A stretch of 64,000 nucleotides of DNA, taken from NCBI RefSeq assembly GCF_002013465.1, contig NZ_MAFC01000009.1:124001-188000 (forward strand), read 5' to 3'. A program made the translations under genes and the position numbers. The DNA is from Mycobacterium sp. D16R12. GTDB taxonomy: Bacteria; Actinomycetota; Actinomycetes; Mycobacteriales; Mycobacteriaceae. Positions 47,401 to 60,900 of this stretch are shown in pieces. Position 1 is the stretch's first letter, and every line of letters begins with the position of its first letter. Under the pieces are notes generated by a model that did not search any database, was not told where the DNA came from, and was given only the letters and a program-made list of their open reading frames with translations.

Positions 47401-48950
47401 CGGTGGGGACAGCATCCTGGCAATGCAGGTGTCCTCGCGTGCGCGTGCAGCGGGTCTCGTCTGCCGACCGCGGGACATCTTTGTTCAGCAGAGTGTGGCC
47501 CGCCTGGCCCGGGCGGTCGCTGCGACCAGTGGCGCACAGGAGCCGATCGATGAGGGCCTCGGGTCGGTGATCGCAACACCGATCATGCGGTGGTTGAAGA
47601 GTCTGGAAAGCACAGACGGGTCGATCCGCGAGTTCAACCAGACAGTGCTGGTGCAGGCACCCACCGGTACCACCGAGGCCGACGTCGTCGTCATGGTGCA
47701 GGCCTTGCTGGATCGCCATGCGATGCTGCGGCTGCGCGCGGATGACGACGGTACCGGCGGGTGGTCGTTGACGGTGCCCGCGGCGGGTGCGGTGGACTCG
47801 CGTGAGTGCCTGCGGACGGTGGAGGCGTTGTCCGATGAGGTGCTGGCTGCAGCGCGGTCACGGTTGAATCCGGCCGCCGGGGTGATGTTGAGTGCACTCT
47901 GGGTGGCCCCGATGTGCCAGCTGGTGTTGATCGTCCACCATGTGGCGATCGACGGGGTGTCGTGGCGAATCATGTTGGAAGATCTCAATCTCGCCTGGGC
48001 GCAGCTCCGCCTCGGCCAGCCCGTGCTACTGCCGCCGACGGGTACGTCGTTCGTCCGGTGGGCTGAGCTGCTGGTCCTGTCTGCGCAGCACCCGAAGGTG
48101 GTGGAACACGCGCACGCGTGGCGGCAGACGGCGTTGACCCCGGCGGCGTTGTCACCGGTGCATGCCGAGACCGATACCTACGAGAGCGCAGGGCAGCTGT
48201 CGGTATCGCTGGACGCCGAGACCACCCGCATGCTGCTCGGCGAAGTGCCGACAGCATTTCACGCCGGGGTGCACGAGATCCTCTTGATCGCATTCGGATT
48301 GGCGGTGGCTGAGTTCACAGGAAGTGCCGGCACGTCCATCGGCATCGACGTAGAGGGCCACGGGCGCCACGAGGAATTGGCGGATCTGGCCGGGGCCGCC
48401 GATCAGTGCACGGATCTATCGCGCACTGTCGGCTGGTTCACCGCCAAGTATCCGGTGTCGTTGGCGCTGGGCGGGTTGCGCTGGGCCCAGGTGACGGACG
48501 GTGATGTCGCGCTGGGGGCGGTGATCAAGGACGCCAAGGAACAGCTTCGCACCCAACCGCTGGGCGTGACCTATGGTCTGTTGCGCTACCTCAACACCGA
48601 TGCTGACCTGGAAACGGCCGACCCCGCAATCGCATTCAACTATCTGGGCCGCCTCGGTGGGGCGGGCGGTGACGCGTGGCGAATCTGCCCCGAGGGTCTG
48701 TCGTCGACCCGTATCGCCGGGTCGGTTGCCACGGCGCTGGGACATACCGTGGAGCTCAACGCCGCCACCGTCGACACCGACACCGGGCCGAATCTGAACG
48801 CCGACTGGACGTGGGCGCTCTCGGTGCTCGATCACACGCAGGTCAGCAGGCTGAGCGAACTGTGGTTCCAGGCTCTGGCTGGTATCTGCGCGCATGTGCG
48901 AAGGGGCGGAGGCGGATTAACTCCATCGGATGTGTCTCCTGCCCAGCTGA
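44414..48950 (+). other. NRPS module 1: C(starter)-A-T-E, threonine-type code, D-residue
   Basis: C1 (about 44440-45700) has HHIATDG. A1 (about 45790-47290) has the core FDFSVWE and [13 protein letters not shown]; the inferred pocket code is DFWSIGMVHK, one change from the textbook Thr code DFWNIGMVHK. T1 carries GGDSI near 47401. E1 (about 47570-48910) has [10 protein letters not shown] and EGHGRHE. Predicted unit: N-acyl-D-(allo)threonine. Confidence 0.82.
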
Positions 48951-51900
48951 ACCAGCGGCAGATCGACGAGTTGAGCCGGCAGCACCGCGTCGCTGATGTG
49001 CTGCCGCTGACCCCCTTGCAGCAGGGTCTGCTGTTCCACGCCGGCACCGCGCAGGGTTCAGACGATCTCTATGCGATGCAGCTGAGTATCGCGATGAGTG
49101 GGCCACTCGACGCGGATCGCCTCCGCGATGCAGTGCACACAGTGGTGGGACGGCACCCGCACCTAGCGGCTCGCTTCTGGGAACAGTTTGAGCATCCGGT
49201 GCAGATCATTCCCGCCGATCCTGAAATACCCTGGCAGTACATCGAACTAGACACCAACGGTGGCGCCGAGGATGACATCGACGCGCAGATCCGCGAGTTC
49301 TGTGCCGCCGAACGTTCCGCGGTGTGCGACCTCCAGAATCAGTCCGCGGTCCGGGCCGCACTCATCTGCATCGCCGATGGCCGACATCGATTCGTCCTGA
49401 CGGCTCACCACATCGTGCTCGACGGTTGGTCGATGCCGATCCTCATGCAGGAGATCTTCGCCGGCCTCGGCGGACAACGGCTGCCTGCGGCCGCGCCGTA
49501 TCGCAGCTTTGTCACCTGGTTGACGGAGCGGGATCGCGCCGGTGCCCACGCAGCGTGGCGTGAGGCACTGTCCGGTCTCGACGCCCCCACCCTGGTCTGT
49601 CCGACCGGTCGAGAAAACCTGGGCTACCGAGGCGTTGAATCTTTCCAGCTTACGGAGGCGACCACGCTGGGGCTCGGCGACCTGGCACGCTCGCAGCACA
49701 CCACCGCCAATACCGTGCTGCAGGGTGCGTGGGCCTTGCTCCTGAGCTCACTGACCGGGCGGCATGATGTTGCGTTCGGCACGACGGTCTCGGGACGCCC
49801 GGCCGAGGTGCTCGGTGCGGAATCGATGGTAGGTCTGCTGATCAACACGGTGCCGGTGCGGGCAACGCTCTCGCCGGCCACCACGACCTCAGATCTGCTG
49901 CACCAATTGCAAAGTGCTCACAACGACACCCTTGAGCACCAACACCTGGCGCTGAGCGATATCCACCGCATCACTGGTCAGGACCAACTGTTCGACACGC
50001 TGTTGGTGTTCGAGAACTACCCGATCGATACCACCGCGCCATTGAATGTCGACGGCCTGGCGATCACCGAATTCGATTTCCGCGAATCCAATCACTACCC
50101 GCTTGCCGTGCAGGCTCTACCGGGTCGTGAATTGGGTCTTCGTGTTGAATACGACACCGATGTTTTCGACCATGTCGCCGTGGAGGCGTTGTTCGAGCGG
50201 CTGCAGACGATTCTGGCGGCAATGATCGCTGATCCGGGGCGCGCGCTGTCGTCGATCGATCTGCTGGACGAGGCTGCGCACGCTCACCTGGACCAGTGGA
50301 GTAACCGGGCGAATCTGACCAAACCCGCAGGCAAAGAATCGATTCCGGCATTGTTCGCGCGGCAGGCGGGGCGCACGCCCGATGCGGTGGCGGTCACTTT
50401 CGAGGGCCGGTCGATGACATATCGGGAGCTCGATGAGGTCACCACCCGGTTGGCGCAGGTGTTGGCACGACGCGGCGCACGTCCGGGCGAGGTGGTGGCG
50501 CTGCTGTTCTCCCGCTCGGATGAGGCCATCGTGGCGATCTTGTCTGTGCTGAAGACCGGCGCGGCCTACGTACCGGTTGATCCGGCGCTGCCGGTTTCCC
50601 GCATCGAGTTCATGGTGGCCGATGCCATGCCGATCCTCGGGGTCACCACCGCAGGACAGCGGTCGCGCCTGGAGGGGCTCGGCCTCACCGTCGTCGATAT
50701 CAGTGAGATGGAGGACACCGCCGCCGATGGCCTGCCCCACACCGAGCTGGCGCCCCCTGACCCCGATGACATCGCGTACATCATCTACACCTCGGGTACT
50801 ACCGGTGTCCCGAAAGGCGTTGCCATTGCCCATCGCAACGTTCCCGGACTGTTCGGTTCATTGGACGTCAACGTTCCATCGGAACCCGGACAGGTGTGGG
50901 CGCAGTGGCATTCCTATAGCTTCGATGTCTCGGTGTGGGAGATCTTCGGCGCATTGCTACACGGGGCACGTCTGCTGGTGGTACCCGAGTTGGTCGCCGC
51001 ATCGCCCGACGACCTCCACGAGTTGCTTGTTGCCGAGCATGTGAGTGTGTTGAGTCAAACCCCGTCCGCGGCGGGCATGATCTCGCCGCAGGGTTTGGAC
51101 TCGACGACATTGGTCGTGGCAGGCGAGGCGTGTCCGCCTGAGCTGGTGGCCCGCTGGGCGCCCGGGCGAGTGATGATCAACGCCTACGGCCCCACCGAGG
51201 CCACGGTGTACGCATCGATCAGCGCACCGCTCACCACAGGCTCGGCGGTGCCGATCGGTGTACCGGTTTCTGGCGTCGCGTTGTTCGCGCTGGATGCGTG
51301 GCTGCGCCCGGTGCTCCCCGGGGTGGTCGGCGAGTTGTATGTCGCCGGCCGTGGTGTGGGCCTTGGCTATTGGCGCCGGGCCGGTTTGACTTCGTCTCGG
51401 TTCGTGGCGTGTCCATTCGGGGGCTCCGGTGCGCGCATGTATCGCACCGGGGACCTGGTGCGATGGGGTGCGGACGGGCAACTGCAGTATCTGGGCCGAG
51501 CCGACGAGCAGGTCAAGATACGCGGATACCGCATCGAACTCGGCGAAGTGCAAGCCGCGCTGGCCGCACTCGACGGGGTGGCCCAGACTGCGGTGATCGC
51601 CCGTGAGGATGCACCCGGCGACCATCGCCTGGTCGGTTACATCACCGGCAGTGCCGACCCGAACCAGATTCGCGCCCTGCTGGCCGAGCGGCTGCCGAGT
51701 TACATGGTGCCTGCGGCGATAGTGGCGATCGAAGCCGTGCCGCTGACGGTCAACGGCAAGCTCGACAGACGCGCGCTGCCCGCACCCGACTACATCGACG
51801 GCGAGCACTATCGAGCACCGGCCAACCCGGTCGAGGAAATCCTGGTCGGTATCTACGCGCGAATTCTCGGACACGAGCGCGTTGGTGTCGACGACTCGTT

Positions 51901-54900
51901 CTTCGACCTCGGCGGAGATTCACTGTCCGCGATGCGTCTGATCTCCGCCATCAATGCATCGCTCAAGACGGGTTTGGCTGTACGCGCCCTGTTCGACGCG
52001 CCCACGGTGGCTCAACTAGCCGGCCGTGTCGGTGGGGAAGAGGCTCGGCTGGCGCCGATAGTGGCAGGCGATCGGCCCCCTGTGGTTCCGCTTTCGTTCG
52101 CTCAATCACGCTTGTGGTTCCTGGATCAGTTGCAGGGTCCTTCAGCGGTTTACAACATGACAGCCGCGTTTCGGATGGACGGGGAGCTGGATGCCGACGC
52201 GTTGGGTGCGGCGTTGGCCGATGTGGTAGGTCGTCATGAGAGTCTGCGCACCCTCTTCGCCGCTCCCGGCGGCATCCCCTGCCAAGTAATGGTCGATCCG
52301 GGAAGCGTCGATTTCGGCTGGGAGATCATCGATGCCACCGACTGGACAGTGCCGCAGCTGCACCTGGCCGTGGACGCCGTGTCGCAGCACGCCTTCGACC
52401 TGACCGCCGAAATCCCCATGAAAGCCCGGCTTTTCCGCGTCTCTGAGAACAGGCACATGCTTGCGGTGGTGGTGCACCACATCGCCGCTGACGGTTGGTC
52501 GATTACGCCACTAGTGGCTGACCTGGGGCTCGCCTACGCCGACCGGTGTGGTGGACGCGTTCCGGATTGGGCCGACCTGTCGGTGCAGTACGCCGACTAC
52601 ACCCTGTGGCAACGAGCGCAATTCGGTGACCTTGAGGACAGCGAGAGCCGCATCGCTGGGCAGTTGGCCTACTGGGAAGGCGCGTTGACCGGCATACCCG
52701 AACGCGTAGCGCTGCCCACCGACCGGCCGTATCCGCTGATGGCCGACCACCACGGCGCGACGATTGCGGTGGACTGGCCCGTCGAGTTGCAGCAGCAGGT
52801 TACTCGGGTGGCTCGTGAGCACAACGCGACCAGCTTCATCGTGGTGCAGGCGGCGCTGCTGGCGCTGCTTTCCAAGCTCAGCTCCAGTTCTGATGTGGCG
52901 GTCGGCTTCCCGATAGCCGGGCGCCGTGATCCAGCCCTTGATGAGCTGGTGGGCTTCTTCGTCAACACGTTGGTGCTGCGGGTCGACCTGGCCGGCGATC
53001 CCACCGTTTCCGAGGTTCTGGCCCAGGTGCGTGCTCGCAGCCTGGCCGCCTACGAACACCAGGACGTGCCCTTCGAGGTACTTGTCGAGCGATTGAACCC
53101 GACCCGCTCCCTGTCTCATCACCCGCTGATTCAGGTGGCGTTGGCGTGGCAGAGCGTCGCCGGACACGACGTCAATGATGCAGCGGCCGATGTGGTGTTG
53201 GGCGATCTGTGCGTCACTCAGATGCCGGTGGAAACACACACGGCGCGAATGGATGTGAACTTCTCGCTGTCCGAGCGCCGGACGCAATCTGGTGAGCCGG
53301 CCGGAATCGGCGGGACGGTGGAATTCCGCACCGATGTGTTCGACGCTGAATCAATCGCAACACTGGTCGCTCGCCTGCAGCGGGTGCTGACGGCCATGAC
53401 GGCCGATCCGGCGGTGCGGTTGTCGTCGGTGGATGCCCTCGATGACGCTGACTACTACCGTCTTTCGGTGCTCGGCAACCACGCGGCGCTGACGCGGCCG
53501 GCGCCGCGGGCGGTGTCGATTCCCGCGCTCTTTGCCGAGCACGCGACGCGCATTCCCGAGGCGGTCGCGGTGACCTATGGCGATAATTCGTTGACCTACC
53601 GGGAACTCGACGATGCCGCCAACCGACTGGCGCGCGTACTGATTGCGCAGGGCGCGGGCCCGGGGCATTGCGTCGCGCTGTTGTTCAACCGGTCAGCCGA
53701 GGCCATTGTGGCGATCCTTGCAGTCCTCCAGACCGGAGCGGCGTATCTGCCGATCGATCCGTCGGTGCCCGATGTGCGGTTGGAATTCGTGCTGTCCGAT
53801 GCCGCGCCGGTCGCCGCAGTCACCACCGCCGATCTGGCCGATCGACTAGTTCGGGATGGTTTGGCGGTCATCGACGTTGGCAATATCGACGACTCCATCG
53901 AGGGTCATCCCCGCGGCGCATTGGCGGCACCGGGTGCGGACGATATCGCCTATCTGATCTACACCTCGGGCACCACGGGCGTGCCCAAGGGCGTTGCCCT
54001 CAGCCATCACAACGTGACGCAGTTGCTCGAGTCGCTGGATGCCGGGCTGTCCCACCCCGGAGTGTGGTCGCAGACCCACTCGCTGGCCTTCGACGTCTCG
54101 GTGTGGGAGATCTTCGGTGCCCTGCTGCGAGGCGGGCGGGTGGTGGTGGTTCCCGAGGAGGTGACGAACTCACCCGAAGACTTCCATGCCTTGCTTGTCC
54201 GCGAACGCGTCCGAGTGATCACACAAACACCTTCCGCGGTACGAGTCTTACCGCGGGAAGGCCTGGAGTCGGCGGCTTTGGTGGTAGTGGGTGAAGCCTG
54301 CCCACCGGAGGTTGTCGATCAGTGGGCACCGGGGCGGGTAATGGTCAACGCCTACGGCCCCACCGAAACCACGATGTGTGTGTCGATCAGTGCGCCACTA
54401 CATGCGGGCCACGGTGTGCCCATCGGCTCGCCGGTGCCCGGAGCGGCGCTCTTTGTGCTCGACGAGTGGTTGCGACCGGTCCCGGCCGGTGTGATCGGTG
54501 AGCTGTACGTGGCCGGTGCGGGGTTGGGATACGGCTACGTGGGCCGGACCGGTCTGACCTCCGCGCGGTTTGTGGCGTGTCCCTTTGTCGGCGCGGGAGC
54601 ACCCGCGCAGCGGATGTATCGCACCGGGGATCTGGTGTGCTGGGGCACTGACGGGCAGCTGCAGTATCGGGGCCGCGCCGATGAGCAGGTCAAGATCCGT
54701 GGCCATCGCATCGAACTCGGTGAGGTACAGGCCGTTTTGGCGAGCATCGAGGGCGTCGAGCAGGCAGTGGTGATCGCGCGAGAGGAGCGACCGGGGGACA
54801 AGCGGTTGGTCGGCTACATCACGGGGACCGCCGATTCCGGCGAGCTGCGTACCGCGATGGCCGATCGGCTGCCGGTCTACATGGTGCCCGCGGCGATCGT

Positions 54901-57900
54901 GGTCTTGGATGCCATTCCGTTGACGGTCAACGGAAAACTCGACTCTCGGGCCCTTCCCGCTCCCGACTACCGTGACCGCGACCGGTATCGCGCCCCGGTG
55001 GACGCCGTGGAAGAGGTTCTCGCTGACATCTACGCCCAGGTCCTCGGGCTGGATCGGGTTGGCGTCGACGACTCATTCTTTGACCTTGGCGGCGACAGCA
55101 TTCTGTCCATGCAGGTGGTGGCACGGGCCCGAGTTGCCGGGCTGGTGTGCCGTCCGCGCGATATCTTCGTCGAGCAGAGCGTTGCCCGGCTGGCGCGGGT
55201 AGTCGACGTCGCCGCAGATTCGCGCGGTCCGGTCGATGAAGGGGTTGGACCGGCTCTGGCCACCCCAATCATGCAGTGGCTGAGGGATGTTGACGGACCG
55301 ACGGGCGAGTTCAACCAGTCCGTGCTGCTGCAGGCCCCCGCTGATGTCACCGAGGCCGACGTCGCGGTGGTGTTGCAGGCCTTGCTGGATCGCCACGCCA
55401 CGCTGCGACTGCGGGTAGAGGACGACGGCGTCACCGGATGGTCGTTGACGGTGCCCGAGGCCGGCGTGGTTGGCGCGCGAGATTGTCTGCACGTGGTGGA
55501 GGTGTTGTCCGACGAGGCGTTGATGGCGGCGCGGTCGCGGTTGAACCCGGCCGCCGGGGTGATGCTGAACGCGCTGTGGGCCACCGCTACCGCCCAGCTG
55601 GTTCTGGTTGTACATCACATGGCTGTTGATGGAGTCTCGTGGCGAATTCTCCTGGAAGACATCAATATTGCATGGGCACAACATCGTGGTGGGCAACCCG
55701 TAGCGCTACCGACCGCCGGGACGTCATTTCGGCGGTGGGCCGAATTGTTGGACGTGCATGCGCGCCGTCCTGAGGTCGAGCGGCAGGCGCAGGCGTGGCG
55801 CCAGGTGGCGGCCACCCCGGCGGTCCTGCCGGCGGCGCAACCCGAGGTAGACACCCACGAGAGTGCAGGGCAGCTGTCGGTATCACTGGACGCCGAGACC
55901 ACCCGCATGCTGCTCGGCGCGGTTCCTGCGGCGTTTCATGCAGGGCCACAAGACATCCTGTTGATCGCATTCGGCCTCGCGGTGGCCGAATTCTCGGGTA
56001 CCGGTGCCTCGCCGATCAGCATCGACGTGGAAGGTCACGGGCGGCACGAGGATCTGGCCGCCGAGGTCGACCTGTCGCGCACGGTCGGATGGTTCACCGC
56101 GAAGTACCCGGTGGCGTTGACGCTCGGCGGGCTGCCCTGGACCCATGTCGCGGTTGGTCATGGCGCACTGGGCGCGGTGATCAAGGGCGCCAAGGAGGAG
56201 CTTCGGTCTCTGCCGGATCCGCTGACCTACGGGTTGTTGCGTTATCTGAATGCCGACATCGACCTGGATGCGGTCGACCCGACGATCGCCTTCAACTATT
56301 TGGGTCGACTGGGGGGTGGCGGGACCGAACTGTCCGATGGTCTGTGGCGGATCTCCACGGAGAGCGTGTCGTCGACCGTTGTGACGGCGGCGATTCCGAT
56401 GCCATTGACCCACTCCGTGGCGCTCAACGCCGGCACTCTTGACACCGATGCCGGCCCGCAGTTGCAAGCCAACTGGACGTGGGCGTCGTCGGTGTTCGAC
56501 CGCGCCCAGATCACCCGTCTGAGCCAACTGTGGTTCGACGCGCTGATTGGTATCTGCGCGCACGTGCGACAGGGTGGGGGCGGACTGACCCCGTCGGACA
56601 TCGCACCCGCCCTGCTCAGTCAGCGGCAAATCGTAGAGTTGGAGCAGCAGTACCGGATCGCAGACATACTGCCGCTGAGCGCATTACAGCAAGGCCTGGT
56701 CTTTCACAGCCGCACAGGGGATGGACCCGGCGATCTGTATGTGGTGCAGCTCGACATCACGGTCGACGGCCCGCTCGATGAGCATCGCCTGCGCGATGCC
56801 GTGCAAACGGTTGCGGGCCGCCACCCACACCTGGCCGCCCGGTTCTGCGAGCAGTTCGACCAACCTGTGCAGATCATCCCCGCCGATCCCACCGCGGGGT
56901 GGCGATATGTCGATCTGCACATCGACACCCATGTCGAATTCCTCAGCGCCGAAACCGAAGGGCGGGTCCAGCGGGTGTGTGCCGCCGAACGCGCTGCCGT
57001 GTGTGATCTGTCTGACCCGCCGGCCTTCCGGGTGGCCCTGATTCGCACCGCGCATGACCGGCACCGGTTTGTGCTCACCAACCACCACATCGTTCTTGAC
57101 GGCTGGTCGCTGCCGATCCTGCTGCACGAGATCTTCGCCAGTTATCGCGGGCAGCGGTTACCCGCGGCCACGCCGTACCGGAGTTACATCGGCTGGCTGG
57201 CCGATCGGGATCACGGAGGCGCACAGGCGGCCTGGGGCGAGGTGCTCGCGGGTTTTGAGACGCCCACACTCGTGGACTCGCTGCAGAAATCTGTTCGGGG
57301 GCATCGGGGTGTGCGGGCGCACCGAGTGTCCGAGCACACCACGCGGGCACTCGGCGAGCTGGCGCGATCGCAGCACACCACGGTCAACACCGTCTTGCAG
57401 GGCGCTTGGGCGCTGCTGCTCACCTCATTGACCGGTCAGCATGACGTCGCCTTCGGCACCGTGGTCTCCGGTCGACCGGCCGAGGTGGTGGGCGCGGAAT
57501 CGATGGTGGGCCTGTTGATCAACACCGTGCCGGTGCGCGTGGACATCACCGCGCAGACAACTACCATCGATCTGCTCGATCAGTTGAAGCGCTCACACGC
57601 CAAGACTCTTGAGCATCAACACCTCTCGCTCAGCGAGATCCACCGCGTCGCCGGCCATGATCGACTGTTCGACACCCTGTTCGTGTTCGAGAACTACCCG
57701 GTGGACAGCAGCGCGTTATCGGGGGTCGACGGGATCACCATCACCGGGGTCACCAGCCACGAGTCGACCGATTACCCGCTGACGATGCAGGCCATACCCG
57801 GTGAGGAACTACGGCTGCGTATCGAATACGACACGGCAGTTTTCGATGCTGCCGATATCGGAGCCCTCGCGCAGCGGATTGAGACGGTGTTGGAGGCGAT

Positions 57901-60900
57901 GACCTCCGATCCAGGCCGGTCGCTGTCGGCGGTGGAGATGCTCGACGGAACCGAGCGTGCCCGGCTGCAGCGGTGGGGTAATCGGGCCGTGCTGAAACAT
58001 CTCCCGGTGCAGGCGTCGGTGCCGGAGCTATTTGCCGTGCAAGTGGCGCGTGCGCCGGAAGCGGTGGCACTGGTCTGCGGGCACCAGTCGTTGACGTATC
58101 GGGAGCTCGAAGAGGCATCAAACCGCTTGGCGCATCTGCTCATTGGTTGCGGAGTAGGACCGGGCGAGCGAGTCGCATTGATGTTCCCTCGTTCAGCCGA
58201 GGCAGTCGTGGCGATCTTGGCAGTGCTCAAGACCGGCGCGGCCTACCTACCGATCGATCCGGCGCTGCCGTCGGCTCGCGTCGAGTTCATGTTGTCTGAC
58301 GCGGCGCCGATCGCCGCCGTCACCACGGTGGCGTTCGTTGACCGGTTCGCCGGGCACGACCTGATGATCTTCGATGTCGAGGATTCAGCGATCGCCGCTC
58401 AGCCGAGTACCGCAATGTCGTCGCCGGCCCCGGATGACATGGCCCACATCATCTACACCTCGGGCACTACCGGATTACCCAAGGGCGTTGCAGTCACTCA
58501 GCGGAACGTGACTCAGCTGTTCGACTCGCTACAGATCGGTGTGCCACTGGGACAAGGGCAGGTGTGGACGCAATTCCACTCGTATGCGTTCGACTTCTCG
58601 GTGTGGGAGATCTGGGGTGCGCTGCTCCACGGTGGACGGCTGGTGGTGGTGCCCGAGTTGGTCGCCCGTTCGCCGCGTGACTTCCACGAGCTGCTGGTGC
58701 GCGAGCAGGTGACGGTGCTGACACAAACCCCGTCGGCGGTGTCGATGCTGACGGTCGATGGTCTGGAGGCGGCCTCGCTGGTCATCGGCGCGGAGCCCTG
58801 CCCGCCGGCATTGGTGGATCGCTGGGCGCCGGGTCGGGTCATGGTGAACGTCTACGGCCCCACCGAGACGACGATGTGGTTGTGTGCCAGTGCTCCTTTG
58901 GAGGCGGAAGCAGGACCACCGCCGATCGGCTCGCCGACTGCCTGGGCGGCGTTCTTTGTGCTGGACGAGTGGCTGAGGCCGGTGCCCGCAGGCGTGGTCG
59001 GCGAGTTGTACCTGGCCGGTGCGGGAGTCGGCATGGGGTACTGGCGCCGCTCGGGCTTGACCGCATCCCGGTTCCTGGCCTGTCCGTTCGGCGAGCCCGG
59101 AACGCGCATGTACCGCACCGGCGATCTGGTGCGTTGGCGCGCCGACGGCCAGCTGGACTATCTCGGCCGCGCCGACGAGCAGGTCAAGATTCGTGGGTAC
59201 CGCATCGAACTCGGCGAGATCCAATCGGCGCTGACCGCGCTGGACGGAGTTGATCACGCGGCGGTGATCGCCCGCGAGGACCGTCCGGGAGACAAGCGCC
59301 TGGTCGGCTACATCACCGGAAGCGCCGATCCGATTACCGCTCGCGCGGCGCTGGCCGAACGGCTGCCGGGCTACATGGTTCCCGCCGCGGTGATGGCGCT
59401 TGCGGCGTTGCCCATGACGGTCAACGGCAAGCTCGACACCCGGGCGTTGCCGGCGCCGGACTACCAGGATGCCGACCATTACCGCGCACCGGCAGGCGCG
59501 GTCGAAGAGATTCTGGCCGGAATATTCGCGCGCGTGCTGGATGTGGAACGTGTTGGTGTCGATGATTCTTTCTTCGATCTCGGGGGCGATTCCGTCTCGA
59601 CGATGCGTCTGGTCGCGGCGATCAACGCGAGCCTGAACACCGAACTTTCCGCGCGTACTGTCTTCGACGCGCCCACCGTTGCCCAGTTGGCTCCGCGCAT
59701 CGGTGAGGACACGGGTCGCCTGGAACCGTTGGTGGCGGGCGATCGACCCGCACTGATTCCACTGTCGTTCGCCCAGAACCGGTTGTGGTTCGTCGATCAA
59801 TTGCAGGGTCCCTCACCGGTGTACAACATGCCGGTGGGCCTGCGGCTGCACGGGCGCCTTGATATCCCCGCACTGGGTGCGGCACTGGGCGACCTGATCG
59901 GTCGTCACGAAAGCCTGCGCACGCTTTTCGAGGCGCCCGGCGGAACACCTCGGCAGGTGGTGGTATCGCAGGACGATGCCGACTTCAGCTGGGATGTCGT
60001 TGATGCCATGACGTGGCCGTCGAACCGGCTGGATGAGGCCGTCGCCGCGGCGGTCTGCTACAGCTTCGACTTGGCGGCCGAAATCCCCATGCGGGCAACA
60101 CTGTTTCGCGTCGCCGAGGATGAACATGTGTTGGTGGCGGTGGTGCACCACATCGCTGCCGATGGGTGGTCCCTCACTCCGTTGGTGCGCGATCTGAGTG
60201 TGGCGTACGCCAGCCGCTGCGACGGCCACGCTCCCGACTGGGAGCCCTTGGCCGCGCAGTATGTCGACTACACGCTATGGCAGCGTGCGCAGTTGGGAGA
60301 TCTCGACGACAGCGCCAGCCCCATCGCCGCGCAGCTGGCCTACTGGGAAGACACACTTGCCGGCCTCCCCGAGCGGGTGGCGCTACCTACCGATCGGCCC
60401 TACCCGCCGATTGCCGACCAGCGCGGCTCCACCGTGGACGTCCAGTGGCCGGCCGAATTGCAGCAGCAGCTGCGCGTGGCGGCGAGTGAACACGGCGCGA
60501 CCAGCTTCATGGTGATGCAGGCCGCTCTGGCGGTGCTCCTTTCCAGGCTTGGTGGGACTTCCGATGTGGCCGTTGGCTTCCCGATCGCTGGGCGCCGCGA
60601 CCCGGCACTGGACGAGCTGGTGGGCTTCTTCGTCAACAACTTGGTCCTGCGCGTCGATTTGTCCGGGGATCCCACCGTGGCGGATCTGTTGGCCCAGGTG
60701 CGGCAGCGCAGCCTGGCCGCGTACGAGCACCAGGACGTTCCCTTCGAGGTCTTGGTGGAGCGGCTCAACCCCACCCGAAACCTGACCCATCACCCGCTCG
60801 TACAGGTGGCATTGGCCTGGCAGAATCTGCCATGGCAGGACGCTGGTCCCGCCGGTGCGCTGCGCCTTGGCGGCTTGCGGGTGACGCCGTTGCCGGTGGA

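Noticed and set aside
58529..59800. Antisense frames over NRPS adenylation domains
   Set aside because: They recur at equivalent positions in each module because the modules are similar; they have no domain content.
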